NCBI GenBank assembly: GCA_018907035.1
Contig: JACCIC010000063.1
Location: forward strand, 1,982,501-2,046,500
Length of the DNA stretch: 64,000 nucleotides
Source of the DNA: Sycobia sp. Sy_11
Lineage: Eukaryota > Arthropoda > Insecta > Hymenoptera > Epichrysomallidae
Reading direction: 5' to 3'
Shown piece after piece: positions 63,707 through 64,000 of the stretch. The first letter of the stretch is position 1. Each line of letters begins with the position of its first letter. A model generated the notes under the pieces. The model saw only the letters and a program-made list of their open reading frames with translations. It did no database searches and was not told the DNA's origin. The translations under genes and the position numbers were made by a program.

Positions 63707-64000
63707 TCCTTCAAGTCTCATTTCTGGCCTCGAATTCAATAAAATTATTTCATCAGCTAACATGTCCCTTGCTAAAATAAATTTTTTTTTTTGATTCTAC
63801 ATTCCATATTTTATAGCAAAGTGAATCGCAACCAACTAAAATATCTTTCGAGATTTATCTTCAAATTTTTTTTCTTATTTTATTATGCACATATAATGTA
63901 CTACCAAAATTTTTTAAAAATTTTACTTGAGGCTTTTTACGGTGATATAATTCATATGTTGTTCTTATACTGTTTTAAAGCATTAGTTGGGGTTCGATTT
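63707..64000 (-). pseudogene. Copia integrase C-terminal piece (continues outside window)
   Basis: On the minus strand, NRTPTNALK, then a block like the Copia FGSTVYVHNK motif (FGSTLYVHNKIRKK) and ILVGCDSLCYKMWNVES are visible, the last with frameshifts. This is the region just upstream of the linker at 62362, so it belongs to the same element, split by TIR copy 10. The element runs on beyond the window. Confidence 0.8.

Overview
The window is non-coding, repeat-dominated eukaryotic DNA, most likely from an insect. The mobile elements fit an arthropod, and the mix of R1-clade and I-clade non-LTR elements, mariners, Copia, Penelope and Helitrons would suit a hymenopteran such as an ant or wasp. 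The species cannot be named from sequence alone. I find no convincing host protein-coding gene. Two short ATG-plus-splice-donor segments in CpG-rich islands (7542-7602 and 28408-28580) are the only weak candidates. Most long open frames here are translations of TA, CT or GA microsatellites or of transposon ends.

The main feature is one terminal-inverted-repeat (TIR) transposon family. It occurs ten times and covers roughly a fifth of the window: 1-1028, 2492-3680, 10715-12085, 14106-15888, 18664-19944, 24560-25785, 36781-37534, 51756-53508 (which holds a second, nested copy at 52034-53254), 58735-60120 and 62363-63706. The ends read CCCGTGCAGAAATATACTC and, inverted, CCCGTGTAGAAATTTATTC. Inside lie three diverged repeats of about 110 bp, a microsatellite always at the same position, and a tRNA-like cassette with A box, B box and a T7 terminator. 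No transposase is present. One copy interrupts a Copia gene inside a 105-bp duplicated segment, so the neighbouring repeat unit serves as an empty site and indicates a 2-bp target duplication.

Other elements, left to right: a Penelope-like endonuclease fragment with a candidate hammerhead ribozyme (1081-1570); a decayed Copia (about 4390-6720); a tRNA-headed SINE (about 26215-26375); a small TA-flanked MITE (28790-29054); Helitrons marked by a 3' hairpin plus CTAG and carrying inverted arrays of a 60-bp minisatellite (29645-31477, 32119-33235, 35738-35924, 54676-57131); a mariner with DD34D residues (34228-35443); an I-clade non-LTR element (37537-40074) split by an R1-clade element (40075-44220) with a 12-bp target duplication, its TAA tail reappearing at 44241-44270; a further non-LTR fragment (about 47915-48800) beside a second mariner relic (48968-49920); a 650-bp foldback element (57850-58505, with a partial copy at 3828-4330); and a second Copia on the minus strand (60480-64000).

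The elements form a nested palaeontology rather than a gene system. The points of most biological interest are the Pol III-like unit inside the TIR family, the long hairpin-forming repeats, the growth of microsatellites at fixed element positions, and the datable nesting events.
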